Shown here in pieces: positions 60,640-64,000 of a DNA stretch of 64,000 nt (position 1 is its first letter; each line of letters starts with the position of its first letter). Below the pieces are notes generated by a model. It did not search any database. It was not told the origin of the DNA and was given only the letters and a program-made list of their open reading frames with translations. The stretch is from Liolophura sinensis (lineage: Eukaryota; Mollusca; Polyplacophora; Chitonida; Chitonidae). The DNA lies in contig NC_088301.1 in assembly GCF_032854445.1 (NCBI RefSeq), positions 35,079,187 to 35,143,186 of the forward strand. Direction: 5' to 3'. The position numbers and the translations under genes were made by a program.

Positions 60640-63600
60640 GGTATATATATATACCCAGATACATGTATATTCATTATATGTTTTACAGATTGTATATGAG
60701 GTATCAAAAGAACATAAATTAATGTTTACATGTACCATGTAGTAGTACAGCTACCACACTACATACAACACCTGCATGTATATCAAAGTTTGTAAAATTG
60801 TCATATTACGTTCTTGATATTGCCTAGTGGAGACCTAGAGCATTATGACTATTATGAGGACAGGTAAATGGTATAATCATGTATGCATGCATATGTGCAA
60901 AGGGTTACTTTTCTTTGTTTTTTTCTTTCTTTCTTTCTTTCTTTTTTGTTTTTGTGTTTTTTTACACAAATTTAGTCATGAGTATGCCCATACAGAGAGC
61001 TTCCATGCTAAGCTGTAAGAATCCTTGTAATGTGTGCAGCCAAGCTAGCTGCCCTTCTGCCAGGAATAATTTAGAAACAAGGTGAACATTTAAATGACAC
61101 ATAGCCCCTTTTTATCTTTTTTGGGGAAAAAGTATGAATGCACCATGCTGTTTAGTGGTTGCAGCATGTAGCTAATTGAGAGATGAAATCAAAACGTTAT
61201 TCATCATGTAAGAACAGGGGAGAATAACTTCCCCAGAGATCTGAGTGTGCAAAATTAGTATGACATGCACCTTGTTCAATAATCTGATATGTATACTTTT
61301 CATTTGTAGCAATAAGTGACGTTAGTTGTTATTTGTCTCTTCATATAATTCTTTTCATGCATTTTTGATGGATTAAATTGTTAATGATTTTTAAGCATTG
61401 CTGTGATTATAGGACAAAAATGGTAACCTGTTACTGTACATATATGTATATCTGTGCTATACATGTACATGTACCTTCATTTTGCATGCATGTTGCGTAG
61501 CCTGTATTATATTTACTTCTGACATGATGTAGATATGGACTCAAAATTCTACACCGCTGTTAGTTGTGTGCAAATATACACATTAAATAGAGATGACCTT
61601 TGAAACAACAGCGATTGTGTTACTTCGCACGGTTTGTAGATGTCGCTTTTGTTTTCACATTTTTTATATTTTACAACCAGACGCCATGACGTTGAAAAAC
61701 AAATATTTGTTTCAAGATGTTCCAAGTTGAGCTCAGCGGTGTGACATCTTAGTATACATACATATATGTATAGTAAACTTTTACATTTCTACATGTTGCA
61801 AGAATAAGACACGATGTCATACATACGCAGCTTTGACATCTTGGTCAACTGTCATGGCCTAAGCTTGCCGTTGATTGGTCTAAAATGCATGAGCTCTGTG
61901 AAGGGAGTAAAACAGAATGGCTGAATGAAATATGCAGTTTTTCCCACGTTTTCTTAAATTATTGGGGTAGAATAGACGCATTCTCAAGATTTGACTCAGT
62001 ACGAAACAAGGTTCAGGGGTATCAGTTTGCACAACAAACACCAAGAGGTGTGAAACCCTTAACCATACAACACATGCACATGTTCCTGTTATACAGTAAG
62101 TCACTATTTGACATGTTTTCCCTGGATAGATCAAAAGAGTATAGCCATAAAATTGTATTTCTGTCTTTTGTATTTGCTGCAGTTAGTGATGTATCATAAA
62201 TACCCAAATTCCTCAACCTTTTTGCATATTAAACTGCAACTTTTAGTGCAATTTATGCACATTTATGATTTTATTTTGGAGACAAAACTACATTGTGTGC
62301 ATTGGCCAATTTCAGGGCTTCACAAAAAGTTATAATTTTATCAGCCTATAGAGACTTCAGAATATGCCTGAAGAAACACCTTGCAAACATGCAAAAAAGT
62401 TGAACAGATACAGTAATATCTTTCACAACTCAATGTTCTGTGAATCTATTAATATATGACTGACTGTTCATGGTGGTACAAATACATATTCAACATATTA
62501 AGTAATCCATATTGTTAGTGCAGGATTGCTGTGACAGAAAAAGCCAAGGGCATGTCCCGACTCCAGTCCATTGCACTCTTGACATTTATGAAGGCACACA
62601 CAGTTGTGTTCGTACCTAGATTTTGGATGGGGAAAAGGGTCTTCTCAAAGTTTATTTGAAACACTCATGGAGAGTAAATATTTTGACAAACTACCTCTAC
62701 ATACAGGTGGTTCTCCATAAAGCTTATACAGGTTTCCCGCGTTCAGGGGAGTTGACCTTGTGTGGTGCTTTCACATATATGCATGTATACCTGAAGCTGG
62801 TGGAGTAGCATATTGTTAGCTTGGTGCTTTTTCAGTACAAAAAAAAACCCCAAAAAGTCCCAGTCAAGGAACCTTCATACGCTCTGTATTCAGTACCTGT
62901 TCCTACAAAAAGCATCAAAACTTAACACATTAACACTCAGTTTTCAATTAAACATTGTTGACCATAAAGACCAGGGGAAGAAACTTTCTCTCCTTGACCT
63001 TGATGCTAACACGATAGGACGTCATTTGTTTTGTAAACAACTGTGAACTCTGTGAATTACCATCTTTGCAATGAGTGAAGTAAATTTTTATTTACTTGCT
63101 AATTTAAACACTTTTAACTTCTGTAAGCAATAAGAAAAAAATTGGATTGTTGTCATGCAGCATTCTCATAATTTTTTCTAATGTTTAACTTAAAAGGAAG
63201 ACCTGTATGTATAAATATTTTAGCTGATTTTTGTCTGTTCCTCAAAGTTTATATATACTTGATGTGGGACTAATGAGATACCTGCACAGTAAATGTGCAC
63301 ATAACCTCACATTTGTGTAATATATGTATATATGTGTGCCATTTTCATTTTACAATGAATAAGGTGGAAATACATGTATTGTCGATGTCAGTCTGAGGTA
63401 AACAAATTAATCTATATACATGAACATTGTAGCTTTTTAGAAATACATATAGGTGTGGAAAATCAATAGTGTGAAATTGTTAAGTATGCAATGGTTGTGG
63501 GTATGTAGCATTACAGCCATTTGCATGTCTGTGCAAATGATTTAGGACATGCATGTAAATAAATAGATGTGTTTGACAAGTTAGACCATGACTAAGTTAC

Positions 63601-64000
63601 TCATTTTGAGTTTTGTTGATCTTAGAAAATTTATGTGTTTGGAGGCAATTTGGTAAAGTAGGATGATATCCTACTAGAATAAACTTCTGGTTTCAGCACG
63701 AAGTGTAATATTTTGAGGCCTTTATTTTTATCTTGAAATTAAGTTAAATGCAGTACATGTATAATGTTGTGGTACTTAAAATTGTTTGCTGTTTGACTTC
63801 AGGGTTTCACTTTGACCACCTGGCGTGTAAAGCTTGACATGCACATTAAAATGTTTAGACACAAGGTGGTATATTCATGCTTAAAGTGTGAATGCTTTGA
63901 TCCCTACATAAAAGACCAATACAATATGTATGATAACATGTGGGACCATGTTGCTTAAGAATAAATGTGTTAATTTTCCTGTTGGTTTATCATACATATA
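60523..64000. other. Probable first intron of the signal-peptide gene
   Basis: No exon continuing the phase-1 frame was recognised. Open frames such as 61885-62199 and 62813-63046 are short, lack family similarity and lack matching splice phase. The stretch contains a TA tract, a CTTT tract near 60925-60945 and many ACATGTA-type words. Confidence 0.45.
60604..60652. repeat. (TA)n microsatellite
   Basis: Two TA dinucleotide runs separated by a single CCGG lie immediately downstream of the first exon of the signal-peptide gene. They generate Ile/Tyr-repeat open frames on both strands. Confidence 0.93.

Noticed and set aside
60330-60722. 130-codon frame across the signal-peptide exon
   Set aside because: It only joins the true exon to intron and TA microsatellite sequence in a different frame. 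The real start is the ATG at 60396 with the donor at 60523.
61885-62199. 104-codon plus-strand frame considered as a second exon of the signal-peptide gene
   Set aside because: Its phase and borders do not fit the phase-1 donor at 60522, and the sequence resembles no family.

Overview
The window looks like nuclear DNA from a lophotrochozoan animal, most likely a mollusc (inference). It is AT-rich and intron-dense, with consensus GT-AG introns. It carries many simple repeats, a tRNA-derived SINE family, several small inverted-repeat elements (MITE-like) and very frequent ACATGTA-type words. Animal gene families are split over many short exons. There are no operons, ribosome binding sites or CRISPR arrays. 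I recognised no rRNA or tRNA genes.

Layout. (1) 3204-3260, minus: first coding exon of a beta-tubulin gene, with the rest beyond the left edge. (2) 6800-14324, plus: a complete 11-exon gene for a 415-residue SDS22-like leucine-rich-repeat protein with a helical tail, not assigned to a named family. MITE-like elements lie in two of its introns. (3) 14.3-20.4 kb: no recognised gene; SINE remnants and one unexplained open stretch at 17.8-18.1 kb. (4) 20467-30501, minus: a 13-exon gene with an EMI domain and four fasciclin (FAS1) domains, the TGFBI/periostin architecture. Two exons each carry one extra base that breaks the frame. Its signal-peptide exon was not found. (5) 31.2-32.9 kb: a repeat cluster of two MITE-like elements and two SINEs. 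(6) 34245-35369, minus: a small two-exon gene for a secreted 134-residue His/Arg/Lys-rich protein with an acidic aromatic C-terminus, unlike any family I know. (7) 37.2-45.7 kb: repeats and possibly the long first intron of the next gene. (8) 45744-55623, plus: a complete 14-coding-exon ferric-chelate-reductase-1-like gene (Reeler, DOMON, cytochrome b561; 619 residues) with all four b561 haem histidines. (9) 60396-60522, plus: first coding exon, with signal peptide, of a gene continuing past the right edge.

The genes do not form a pathway. They are a cytoskeletal gene, an intracellular LRR scaffold, an extracellular matrix adhesion protein, a small secreted basic protein, a membrane electron-transfer protein and the start of another secreted or membrane protein. 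Exon edges were placed by hand from splice signals and reading phase. For the three complete genes (LRR, His-rich, FRRS1-like) all phases close without internal stops.
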